The notes beneath the pieces were generated by a model. It saw only the letters and a list, made by a program, of their open reading frames with translations. It was not told the origin of the DNA and made no database searches. Below are positions 1 through 10,867 of a stretch of DNA of 55,852 bases, piece after piece. Origin of the DNA: Bacteroidaceae bacterium (GTDB lineage Bacteria > Bacteroidota > Bacteroidia > Bacteroidales > Bacteroidaceae); assembly GCA_017557005.1 (NCBI GenBank), contig JAFZFZ010000095.1, positions 1-55,852 of the forward strand. Reading direction: 5' to 3'. Position 1 is the first letter of the stretch; each line of letters opens with the position of its first letter. The translations under genes and the position numbers were made by a program.

Positions 1-41
1 CACACCCCGAAGGAAAACGCGAGTGTAACGATGCGTTCTCT

Positions 42-69
42 GTGAGATTCGTGAGATCTGCGTGAGACA
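42..69. repeat. Fragment of a TGAGA repeat array
   Basis: Three GTGAGA copies begin at 42, 51 and 62 (spacings 9 and 11 bp). They resemble the GTGAGACT units of the array at 55574-55688. The surrounding 250 bases at the left edge hold no convincing gene. I cannot tell whether the array continues to the left of the window. Confidence 0.35.
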
Positions 70-197
70 TAAATACATGATAATCTACAATATACATAAA
101 GATCTTTTGAAGATTTAAGACCCCAATAAATGTGTACAAAGATTAGCTAATTTAAGGGGACAATCCAAAGACTTGGACAACTGCTATATTATCTCTT

Positions 198-233
198 AAA
201 AAAGAAAGAGGATGTGTTTGCACACACCCTCTT
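198..233 (-). terminator. Intrinsic terminator of the GH128/GH2 operon
   Basis: Read on the minus strand, an AAGAGG-TGTGT stem with one mismatch closes on a short CAAA loop and is followed by a T-rich run (CTTTCTTTTTT). It lies 18 bases past the stop codon at 251, as expected for a rho-independent terminator of the minus-strand operon. Confidence 0.75.
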
Positions 234-250
234 CCATGATTCGTTAAAGA

Positions 251-3034
251 TTATTTCACCACTACCATAGCAGTTGAAGAAGCAGCCTTCACCACATACA
301 CGCCCGAAGGCAATGCAGCACGTGTAGCGAGCTTGGTACCATGCAAGGTATATACGTCAAACTCATTGCAGCCATCCACATAGATAGTGCCATCTACCAC
401 ATAGGGTCTGATGGTAGCGCCAGCAACACCTACCGTTTCGATAGCGGTAGGCTCTGAAGTACCTTCAGCACGGGTATAGAGTACCACCCAACCGATATCA
501 TCCTTCATAGATGTAGCACTCAGCTTTGTACCATCAGGGGCGTTCTTACGTGAAGAGTCTACAATACGTCTCAAGCGCACGCCTACCGTGAACTCATGAC
601 CATCAACCTCTTCTGTCACCAAGGTATTGCGACGCAACATGGTGGCAGCATTATAGTTGGTGGTCTGCAGATTTGCAAACACGAGCGGGTTATTGAAGCG
701 AAGCGTATCACCCTCATAGGTGAAGTGACATGCACGAGCTGTTGATCCATAAGCCATCTGCTCATTCTTACCAGCAGCAATCATCAAGCCACTCTCTGCA
801 TCCATAACGCCTACACCAGGTGTAATAGCCAAATAGCATACACTCGACTTGACTGAAGCCTTAGTACCTACCTCATCCTCGTACATCAAGATGCACTTGA
901 AGCCCGTATTGGTCACATCATGTATCTTTACAATGATCGGGCCCTTAGGCTGAATGGGCTTACGCACCTCAGTGAGCACTACAGGCACCACACCTTCGGG
1001 GAAGGGCTTATTGAATGCCACTGCTACAGTATCCACCATATTGACCTTCACTACGCCAACCTCACAGTCGAGATTACTAAACTGGTAGTTACCCTCCTCA
1101 ATAGCCATAAAGGGAATCTTCTCGGCCTTATCAAATGTCGAAGAAGTAGAGGTCAGCCAAGACATTGGAGTGTAAGAGAAGTTCCTCGTACCTGAGCCTG
1201 AGATAAAGTTACCCAAGTGCATGTTGCTGTTATTATTGGTGATAGTACCCATGAAGAGACCCGGTGTATCACTGAATCCTTCAGTATAGTTCATTGTCAC
1301 CTCTTCACCATCAACCATAATGATCTCGCCATACTGGATACCAGTTGCACCATTGAGCGATGAGCGAGCAGCCTTGATTGAAGACGATGAGCGCTCCTTG
1401 TTATCAGCCGTCACATTCACCACGCGATACTCATATACACCAGCAGCAGTGATTGTATCAGTGAAGTTATACTTCAGAGTCTTACCCGACATATCCTTAG
1501 GAGCGAGGACAGCTACAGTCTCATAGTTGCCGTCTTCTACCTTACGCTGTACTCTGATCTCTTTGAGCATATCACCATTGGTGTCAACCCAAGAGAGTTT
1601 GAATGCACCTGCAGCCTGATTACTCCAAGTACCAGTCAGCTCCGATGCGGCGGTATACACTACGTTAGGAATCTTCTCATACTCCTTACGATAAGCCATA
1701 CCCGACTGCATAGTCTGGAAATACTTACCGGTAAGTGAAAGCTCATCACCCTTGAGCAGTTTTGAGCAGTCAGCCTCACTGTTCCAGTAAGCATAGCGCT
1801 CTACATAGGGAGAGTTGTTGAGCGTATTGAAGATACCCTTCATAGCATCAAGGTTCTTCTGCTGGTTAGCAGTAGAGAAGCTACGGTCGGTAGCAAAGAT
1901 ACCATTGTTGTTCCATGAAGCACCCCATACGAACTCAGAGATCCAGATGGGTCGCTTGCCATAGTCATTGTAGTAGCTCTGCATTCTATCGAAACCACTT
2001 GCCCAGTAGCAATGGAGGTCAAGGATATCACAACGCCAACCGCGAGCATCCACAGCAGCGATAAACTCCTTGAGGTGATTCCAGCTACCGTCGTGTGATG
2101 ACTCTGAGCAAAGGCGCAAACCCGTACGCATCAACTCCTGCCACTGATTGAGGATAACCTCTACAGTCTGAGGAGTATCGTCGGCACTGTTACCCGGCTC
2201 GTTGTTGGTCTTCATGTGGCAAGCATAGGTAGCGCTACCGCAAGCCGAAGCTGAGGGCCATGCTACATAGATCTGATGAGGCACACACTCGTGGTCGGGC
2301 AAGAGGCTGAGACCTGCAGCCCAGTCGTAACACCAGCTGGTAGCCAACAAGTCATTGGCACTGGCACGAGTATCAGAAGCCAAACCCTTCTTCTCGGCAT
2401 CGTACCATTGGAACACACGGTATGATGAGATGCGGCCGTCGAGATGAGCGGGCAACTCAGCAAATTCGAGGTCCTCCTTATCGGCAATGAAGCAACGGCT
2501 GTAACCCCATCCGTTCTTACCGGTAGCGAAGGTCACCATGTAACCACGCTTGAGTTTGAAGCTACGAATCTGGTTGTTGAGCTTGGCATCAGTAAGGGAG
2601 TTCATGAAACCGCCCGAGTGCTCAAGGCCAAAGTCGTTGACTGCAGTACCACCATAGTTCGGCTCTGAATATACGGTAAGAGGCTTGATATCCTTGGCAT
2701 AAGGCATGATGATAGCACCATGTGCATACATCTTCACCTGACAGTTTTCACCATTTACGGCCTGTTCGCCATTGATGAACACACGATCCTTCAAGTGATT
2801 TTTGATCACCAAACTGGGGCGGATGCTCTGAATGATGAGCACGGCATGCTCCGTATTGGTAATGTTCACCTTACCTCCATCAGCGAAGGGCTTATCATTG
2901 GTGATGATATAGTCTACATTGTCAGTCAATGTCACCTCGGTGCTCACTTGCGACACCTTGTTGATAGTGTTTGCGGCATTTGCTGAGAGGCCAAAGGCCA
3001 AGAGCAATGCGCATGCTATTTGTTTGATTTTCAT
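251..3034 (-). CDS. Secreted GH128-type glycoside hydrolase (Asl1-like), probable endo-beta-1,3-glucanase
   Basis: This 927-residue protein has a signal peptide (residues 1-21, ending SANA-A). After an N-terminal beta-rich part (about 25-190) comes a TIM-barrel-like region (about 200-450) with the signatures of the Glyco_hydro_cc/GH128 family: NNEP with Glu279 as likely acid/base, DLHCYW at about 339-344, and WISEF with Glu367 as likely nucleophile. A fibronectin-like segment (about 455-555) and further beta-rich domains follow. The last 60 residues (DVYTLHGTKL, then GVYVVKA, ending VVVK) look like a type IX secretion sorting tail. It shares the LKRGYM-TFAT stretch and catalytic region with the 1364-residue protein at 10868, so the two are paralogues. 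It lies downstream of the GH2 gene in the same direction with no terminator between, so they are probably co-transcribed. GH128 enzymes cut beta-1,3-glucans; the exact substrate here is inferred. Confidence 0.8.
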   Translation of the reverse strand: MKIKQIACALLLAFGLSANAANTINKVSQVSTEVTLTDNVDYIITNDKPFADGGKVNITNTEHAVLIIQSIRPSLVIKNHLKDRVFINGEQAVNGENCQVKMYAHGAIIMPYAKDIKPLTVYSEPNYGGTAVNDFGLEHSGGFMNSLTDAKLNNQIRSFKLKRGYMVTFATGKNGWGYSRCFIADKEDLEFAELPAHLDGRISSYRVFQWYDAEKKGLASDTRASANDLLATSWCYDWAAGLSLLPDHECVPHQIYVAWPSASACGSATYACHMKTNNEPGNSADDTPQTVEVILNQWQELMRTGLRLCSESSHDGSWNHLKEFIAAVDARGWRCDILDLHCYWASGFDRMQSYYNDYGKRPIWISEFVWGASWNNNGIFATDRSFSTANQQKNLDAMKGIFNTLNNSPYVERYAYWNSEADCSKLLKGDELSLTGKYFQTMQSGMAYRKEYEKIPNVVYTAASELTGTWSNQAAGAFKLSWVDTNGDMLKEIRVQRKVEDGNYETVAVLAPKDMSGKTLKYNFTDTITAAGVYEYRVVNVTADNKERSSSSIKAARSSLNGATGIQYGEIIMVDGEEVTMNYTEGFSDTPGLFMGTITNNNSNMHLGNFISGSGTRNFSYTPMSWLTSTSSTFDKAEKIPFMAIEEGNYQFSNLDCEVGVVKVNMVDTVAVAFNKPFPEGVVPVVLTEVRKPIQPKGPIIVKIHDVTNTGFKCILMYEDEVGTKASVKSSVCYLAITPGVGVMDAESGLMIAAGKNEQMAYGSTARACHFTYEGDTLRFNNPLVFANLQTTNYNAATMLRRNTLVTEEVDGHEFTVGVRLRRIVDSSRKNAPDGTKLSATSMKDDIGWVVLYTRAEGTSEPTAIETVGVAGATIRPYVVDGTIYVDGCNEFDVYTLHGTKLATRAALPSGVYVVKAASSTAMVVVK

Positions 3035-3058
3035 AGTTGTGTATTATATTATAGGAAG

Positions 3059-3172
3059 TCCTAGGAAATCCTATGATACTCTGGTCTCACTAGATTTTCT
3101 AGAATTTCTAAATCTTCTAGATTCTCTAGATTCTCTAGTTTCTCTAGATTACCCTAGAGCATCCTAGAACTT
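3059..3172. repeat. CTAG array, 9-bp period, in front of the GH128 gene
   Basis: About nine consecutive units of the form CTAGATTCT fill the 147-bp spacer between the GH2 stop and the GH128 start, with the period slipping to 10 at the right end. Read in the sense of the GH128 gene, the units are TCTAGAGAA-like. The array ends 25 bp before the GH128 start codon. Similar arrays precede the genes at 10868 and 16948. CTAG is a rare tetranucleotide in many bacterial genomes, so the density is striking. Confidence 0.85.
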
Positions 3173-3181
3173 CCCAAAGAA

Positions 3182-6301
<3,120 letters not shown>

Positions 6302-6335
6302 TTAATTGTCGTTCACTACATTTTCTTAATCGTTA

Positions 6336-6367
6336 CAAAGATAAGGCTTTATTTTGAAACATGCAAG
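6336..6367 (-). promoter_or_regulatory. Bacteroidetes-type promoter of the GH2/GH128 operon
   Basis: On the minus strand the -7 box is TATCTTTG (6336-6343), a perfect TAnnTTTG match. A TTGC sequence 19 bp upstream (6363-6366) serves as -33 box. Transcription would start near 6329 and give a leader of about 49 nt before the ATG at 6280. Confidence 0.7.
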
Positions 6368-6516
6368 CGCACGCACGGAAGTTCACATTTTTTGCAGCAA
6401 CAGCATAAAATTCCTTACGCGCGCGTATGGAGAAATTTCATTTTTGGGTTGGCATTGGCAGAGAGGCAAAGAGCCGCCCCCATCAGCGACCAAACCTGCT
6501 TCCAGCACACAAGCGT

Positions 6517-6604
6517 CAGTACTTGTATATCGGTACTGCAGTACTTACGGCTCAGTACTGGAGTACTTGCATACCAGTACTGAAGTACTGAGCCTTCAGT
6601 ACTG
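6517..6604. repeat. AGTACT array with an exact 22-bp period
   Basis: Eight GTAC cores start at 6519, 6533, 6541, 6555, 6563, 6577, 6585 and 6599. The spacing alternates strictly 14, 8, 14, 8, 14, 8, 14, making a 22-bp repeat of two inverted half-sites (CAGTACT). The array lies in the 736-bp spacer between the divergent GH2 and 7017 genes, between their promoters (6336 and 6885). Except for the array and the promoters I see no gene or other signal in that spacer. Confidence 0.9.
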
Positions 6605-6884
6605 ACGCGCCGAGAAAAAAAATTCTCCGCAAACGGCCACACGCTGCCAAAGCCAACCCATTTATAAACTTTCTTCACCTGAAAAACGCTCATTTGCGCA
6701 GAGAAATAAACAAAAAATCGCCCATTTCATCGTAGTTTTTCGCTTTTCGACGAGATCTCAAGCAAAACAACCGACACCACACCTACACTCCACCAAACCA
6801 AAGCTCTCTTATTGGTTTTACAAAGAGATCAGCCTAAAGGAAACGTTAAAATCCAAGTTCTCAAGGCTTTTCTTAAGACATTTT

Positions 6885-6916
6885 TTTGTAAAATTCAAAC
6901 AATTCCTCTATCTTTG
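6885..6916 (+). promoter_or_regulatory. Bacteroidetes-type promoter of the 7017 gene
   Basis: A TTTG -33 box (6885-6888, inside a T run) and a perfect TATCTTTG -7 box (6909-6916) are separated by 20 bp. Transcription should start near 6923, giving a leader of about 94 nt that is A-rich just before the ATG at 7017. Confidence 0.85.
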
Positions 6917-7016
6917 CGAAGTTTTCCAACGTACGCACGCGAAAAAACTATTAAAAGCACAAAAAATAAGAGAACAATTTATTAATAATCAATTTACTAA
7001 CTTAAAAACAAGCATC

Positions 7017-10000
7017 ATGAAGAAATTCTTTACTTCAGTTGTGCTTTTCGCAACAGCAATGTTTGCAGCAAACGCACAGCAGCTTCAGACCGGCGACAGC
7101 TTCGAGTACACCAACACAGAGGGTGTAACGAAGACCTACAAGGTTGTCGGCGAGAATTTAGTGGAAAACCCCAATTTTGACAGCGGCGCAGAAGGCTGGG
7201 ATGGCGGTGACGGTAACCCCATCGGTGGCTACAAGCTCGAAACAACAGGTGGCGCTGATGGCGGCTCATTCCTAGTTCCTGGAAATGGCGGCAAAGGCGG
7301 CAACGCTTCTATCGGTACCGCATGGGAAATCGAGAAGGGCAAGCAGTATGTGTTCAGCTTCTTTATGAGAAATATGAGCAACACTGCAGCTGAGAACCCC
7401 GCAGGCGATGGTTACATCAAGGTATCTACCAGCGACACTCCCCGTGAAGAGACATTGGTGCTCCAGCCCCTCCCCCACTTGGATGCGAACTTGGCTTGGA
7501 CACAAAACACATGGGTAATCACAGCTGAGCACAATTATCTTTCACTCTGCGCCCGTTGGTTGGGCAGCTCTAAGGGTTTCGACGCCTTCATCCTCGCTGA
7601 GGTTGAGGAGGCTGCTGACACCAAGGAGCTCGAGGACCTGCTCGCTACTTGCGAGGAGTGGATTGAGCACTTCGATGGTGAGGACGCAAAGGGTTACGAC
7701 GCTTTCAAGCCCATCACCGACCAGGCTTACGCACTCATCGACAGCGAAGAGTTCACCGCCGCTGACCTCAATGCAATGGTACACACCGTAAAGGAGGCTT
7801 TGCTCGACTTCCGTATGGCCAACGCAGACAGCGACAACACTGTAGACGTTACAGCACGTTACATCAAGAACACCCAGTTCAGCAATAGCTGGACCGACTG
7901 GACCGTTGTAAATGCTGCAGTAGGTAACGGTATGAACATCCGTAACTTCGCTTACTTTGAAGAGACCATGAACCCCGTTGCTGAGATCAATGGTGCACCC
8001 AGCGTTGAGTCATCTATCAGCCAGACCGTTCACGGCCTTCCCTTGGGTTACTACCGCTTCACCGTACAGTGCGTAATGACTCACTCACTCGACGCTTCTG
8101 ACCCCGACGCAAAATCAGGTGCTATCATCTTCTGTAACGGTTCAGAGCTCGACATGATCACTACCCAGTCAGGTACTGAGTATCCTGAGACCTTCACCAT
8201 CGAGGGTGTAGTATCAGGCGACTCTATGGTAGTAGGTTTCAAGGGTCTTGCAGGTGCAAGCTTCTCATATGTTGCTATTGACAACGTATCACTCGAATTT
8301 GCTGGTTTCGACGCAGGTATCTACATCGACGGTTTGATCGAGGATATCAACTACTGGATTACCCAAAACACTGACTACCTCCTCCCCGGCATCGCATTCG
8401 TACTCGAAGAGGAGATCTACGCTGCTGAGGATGCTATGGGCGGTACTGACGAAGAGATGAACGCTGCATACATCAAGCTCGACGCAGCCTTCGCAAAGGC
8501 TAAGGAAGCTGTGAAGCTCATGGAGAAGCTCGGTGCTGACTACGAGGAGTTCGTTGCCTTCGTATCTGAGACCAGCTACGATGGTATGGACGCAGCCATT
8601 GAGGTTATCGATGAGTTGGATGCATTCCTTAGCATGGAGAACGAAGAGGCCAGCTACGACGAGCTCTACGCTATGATTGAGAAGTTGCAGCAGGCTGAAA
8701 ACAACTACCGCATGAGCCAGAAGGCTACTAAGGAGGATCCCGCTGACTACAGCTTCTTCATCCCCAACGCAAACTTCGAAGCTAAGGGCAACTGGGTATG
8801 GACAGTAACTCAGAGCGGTGGTGGTACCGACCTCTGGGTAGGTAACTGCCGTCCTACAGAAGAGGGTGGCGAAAGCCGTACAGGTGTAAACCTCTGGGGT
8901 AACCACCTCACCTCTCTCGACCTCCATCAGGAGCTCACAGGTCTTCCCAACGGTCTCTATGGCATCAGCGCTGAGCTCATCACACAAGCAGGCTATGCTA
9001 CCGACCAGCACCTCTATGTTTCAGGCATCAATAAGGCCGTTTCTGCAAACCTCGACGTTGAGGGTTGGGACAGCTACCAGTGGACAACACTCCAGACTCC
9101 TTATGTAGTAGTTATCGACGGTACACTCACTATCGGTGCTGAGACAAACACCTTCGGTGAGGCTTCTGAGGGTTGGTTCCAGGCTACAAACTTCAAGCTC
9201 CAGTACTACGGTGAGGCCACCGACGAGGACCTCCAGGTTGCTTACGAGGCTACTCTCGCTGAGGCTCAGGCTCTCGTTGCAAACTTGCTCAAGGGCGACG
9301 CTGCTGTACTCCAGGCTAAGATCGACGAGGCTGTTGCACTCAGCGCTACCTCATTCGGCGAGGCTGCTGCTCTCCTCGTAGAGCCTATCGCAACTGCTAA
9401 GGCTGCTGCTAAGGTTTACGACACCTACAAGAACGGTGCATACCAGACAGCTATCGACAATGCTGCTTCATTCACCTACGCTGAGGCTACAGATATCGCA
9501 AATGCTGCTATTGCATTCGCTGAGGCTATCACTGCTGCTGACACTACTACTTCTGCTGCTTTGGCTGCTATCGAGACTAAGCTCAACGCTTACAACGAGT
9601 ACACCGTATACCTCGAGGAGGTAGGCTACATGCTCACCGACAGAAAGGCTGGTTATGCTCAGGCTAACATCACCGACGTAGCTAACACCGTTGCTGCTCA
9701 GAAGGCTGAACTCGTACATCACTTCCGCTCAACAAACAGCATTGCTGAGCTCAAGAGCAAGCTCGAGACTGTAGTTACATTCCTCGTAAAGAGCGCATAC
9801 ATGAACGCACAGGCTGGTACCGACCTTACCGCACTCATCGTTAACCCCACCTTCGACAGCAACGCTGCAGGCTGGCTCGTTAACAAGGGTATGGGTAACA
9901 CCGAGACCAACGCAGGCCAGCACTGGGGCGCTGATGCTGCAAACCGTTACATGGATTCTTACAACGGTACCGACAGCATCCTCAACTTCCGCGCTTCACA

Positions 10001-10610
10001 GGTTCTCACCGACATCCCCAACGGTACATACACCGTAAAGGTTGCTACACGTGCTAACGCTGCTGGTGCATTCGTATTCGCACTCGGCGAGGCTATCACA
10101 AGCGAAGAGGTGAACGACTCTACCGTAATGCTCCAGGTTGCTAACAGCAACGCTACCAAGTGGACAGAGATCGTAGCTGCTTCAGACTCAATGGGTGGTA
10201 TCTGGCAGGCTGAAAACGAGAAGTGGGCTGCTGCTCAGGCTTACGACGAGGCTATCTACAACGCAAACAATGGTAAGGGCTTCGGTTGGACATGGGCTAC
10301 CATCGACGACGTAGTTGTTACCAACCACGAGATGGTACTCGGTGTAACTACCGACTCTACCGTTTCTAAGGTTGTGTTCCAGGGTAAGTGGTTCTCTGTT
10401 GACGACTGGTCACTCACACTCAAGGAGGCTGGCGACAACAGCAACTGGACCATCGAGAGCGGCATCGAGAACGTAGCTGCTATCGTGAAGGAAACAGCAT
10501 TCTTCGCTATCGACGGTCGCCGTCTTGCTACTCCTGCTAAGGGTGTAAACATCATCAAGACTGTTTACAGCGATGGCCGCATCGAAGTGAAGAAGGTGTT
10601 CGTGAAGTAA
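7017..10610 (+). CDS. Large secreted modular protein, function unknown, type IX-like tail
   Basis: A 1197-residue protein with a clear signal peptide (MKKFFTSVVLFATAMFAANAQ). Four modules begin with the same pattern, N-x-x-F followed by a Trp-containing segment, at about residues 52 (NPNFDSGAEGW), 284 (NTQFSNSWTDW), 583 (NANFEAKGNW) and 942 (NPTFDSNAAGW). They resemble CBM4/9-type jelly-roll modules. Between them lie predicted helical stretches (about 195-270, 435-575, 740-935), acidic and very alanine-rich, recalling FIVAR-like spacers. The end (DGRRLATPAKGVNIIKTV, ending KVFVK) resembles a type IX sorting tail. No catalytic motif is recognised. The gene is monocistronic, with its own promoter and terminator. 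Codon use is strikingly uniform (GCT, GGT, CTC, TAC, GAC), which suggests strong expression. It may be a surface glycan-binding or adhesin protein; this is inference. Confidence 0.85.
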   Translation: MKKFFTSVVLFATAMFAANAQQLQTGDSFEYTNTEGVTKTYKVVGENLVENPNFDSGAEGWDGGDGNPIGGYKLETTGGADGGSFLVPGNGGKGGNASIGTAWEIEKGKQYVFSFFMRNMSNTAAENPAGDGYIKVSTSDTPREETLVLQPLPHLDANLAWTQNTWVITAEHNYLSLCARWLGSSKGFDAFILAEVEEAADTKELEDLLATCEEWIEHFDGEDAKGYDAFKPITDQAYALIDSEEFTAADLNAMVHTVKEALLDFRMANADSDNTVDVTARYIKNTQFSNSWTDWTVVNAAVGNGMNIRNFAYFEETMNPVAEINGAPSVESSISQTVHGLPLGYYRFTVQCVMTHSLDASDPDAKSGAIIFCNGSELDMITTQSGTEYPETFTIEGVVSGDSMVVGFKGLAGASFSYVAIDNVSLEFAGFDAGIYIDGLIEDINYWITQNTDYLLPGIAFVLEEEIYAAEDAMGGTDEEMNAAYIKLDAAFAKAKEAVKLMEKLGADYEEFVAFVSETSYDGMDAAIEVIDELDAFLSMENEEASYDELYAMIEKLQQAENNYRMSQKATKEDPADYSFFIPNANFEAKGNWVWTVTQSGGGTDLWVGNCRPTEEGGESRTGVNLWGNHLTSLDLHQELTGLPNGLYGISAELITQAGYATDQHLYVSGINKAVSANLDVEGWDSYQWTTLQTPYVVVIDGTLTIGAETNTFGEASEGWFQATNFKLQYYGEATDEDLQVAYEATLAEAQALVANLLKGDAAVLQAKIDEAVALSATSFGEAAALLVEPIATAKAAAKVYDTYKNGAYQTAIDNAASFTYAEATDIANAAIAFAEAITAADTTTSAALAAIETKLNAYNEYTVYLEEVGYMLTDRKAGYAQANITDVANTVAAQKAELVHHFRSTNSIAELKSKLETVVTFLVKSAYMNAQAGTDLTALIVNPTFDSNAAGWLVNKGMGNTETNAGQHWGADAANRYMDSYNGTDSILNFRASQVLTDIPNGTYTVKVATRANAAGAFVFALGEAITSEEVNDSTVMLQVANSNATKWTEIVAASDSMGGIWQAENEKWAAAQAYDEAIYNANNGKGFGWTWATIDDVVVTNHEMVLGVTTDSTVSKVVFQGKWFSVDDWSLTLKEAGDNSNWTIESGIENVAAIVKETAFFAIDGRRLATPAKGVNIIKTVYSDGRIEVKKVFVK

Positions 10611-10684
10611 ATCACTCATAGCATGACGAAAGCACTGCACAGAGTGCAATAGCACACAGTGAAATAGTCTGCACACCAAACATC

Positions 10685-10718
10685 AGCGGGGCTGCATCAG
10701 CGGCCCCGCTTATTTTTT
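10685..10718 (+). terminator. Intrinsic terminator of the 7017 gene
   Basis: A perfect 8-bp stem AGCGGGGC/GCCCCGCT with a 10-nt loop, followed by TATTTTTT, lies 75 bases past the stop codon. Confidence 0.9.
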
Positions 10719-10727
10719 GCCCGTCTG

Positions 10728-10759
10728 CTTGGACAATAACGGAAATATCCTTACATTTG
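10728..10759 (+). promoter_or_regulatory. Promoter of the GH128-DUF6057-PD40 group
   Basis: CTTG (10728-10731) is followed after 20 bp by TACATTTG (10752-10759), which fits the TAnnTTTG -7 consensus. Transcription would start near 10766, so the CTAG array at 10777-10855 would lie in the untranslated leader of the mRNA. Confidence 0.7.
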
Positions 10760-10776
10760 CAAGATTTAACATTGCC

Positions 10777-10855
10777 CTAGATTTAATAAAATCTAGATTC
10801 CTAGAACATCTAGAGCATCTAGAGATTCTAGAGATTCTAGAAAATCTAGAAAAAA
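10777..10855. repeat. CTAG array, 9-bp period, in the leader of the 1364-residue protein gene
   Basis: Eight CTAG cores are present; the last six are spaced exactly 9 bp (units CTAGAACAT, CTAGAGCAT, CTAGAGATT, CTAGAGATT, CTAGAAAAT, CTAGAAAAA). The array ends 12 bp before the ATG at 10868 and lies downstream of the promoter, so it should be transcribed. TCTAGA is a palindrome, so neighbouring units could pair in RNA. Confidence 0.88.
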
Positions 10856-10867
10856 AATAGATAGCAC

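Noticed and set aside
6517..6604. CRISPR array
   Set aside because: The repeat units are too short and the spacers are not unique sequences of about 30 bp; no cas genes are near. The same holds for the other arrays.
8289..9011. Minus-strand open frame (240 codons)
   Set aside because: It lies opposite the 7017 gene and is explained by that gene's strong codon bias.
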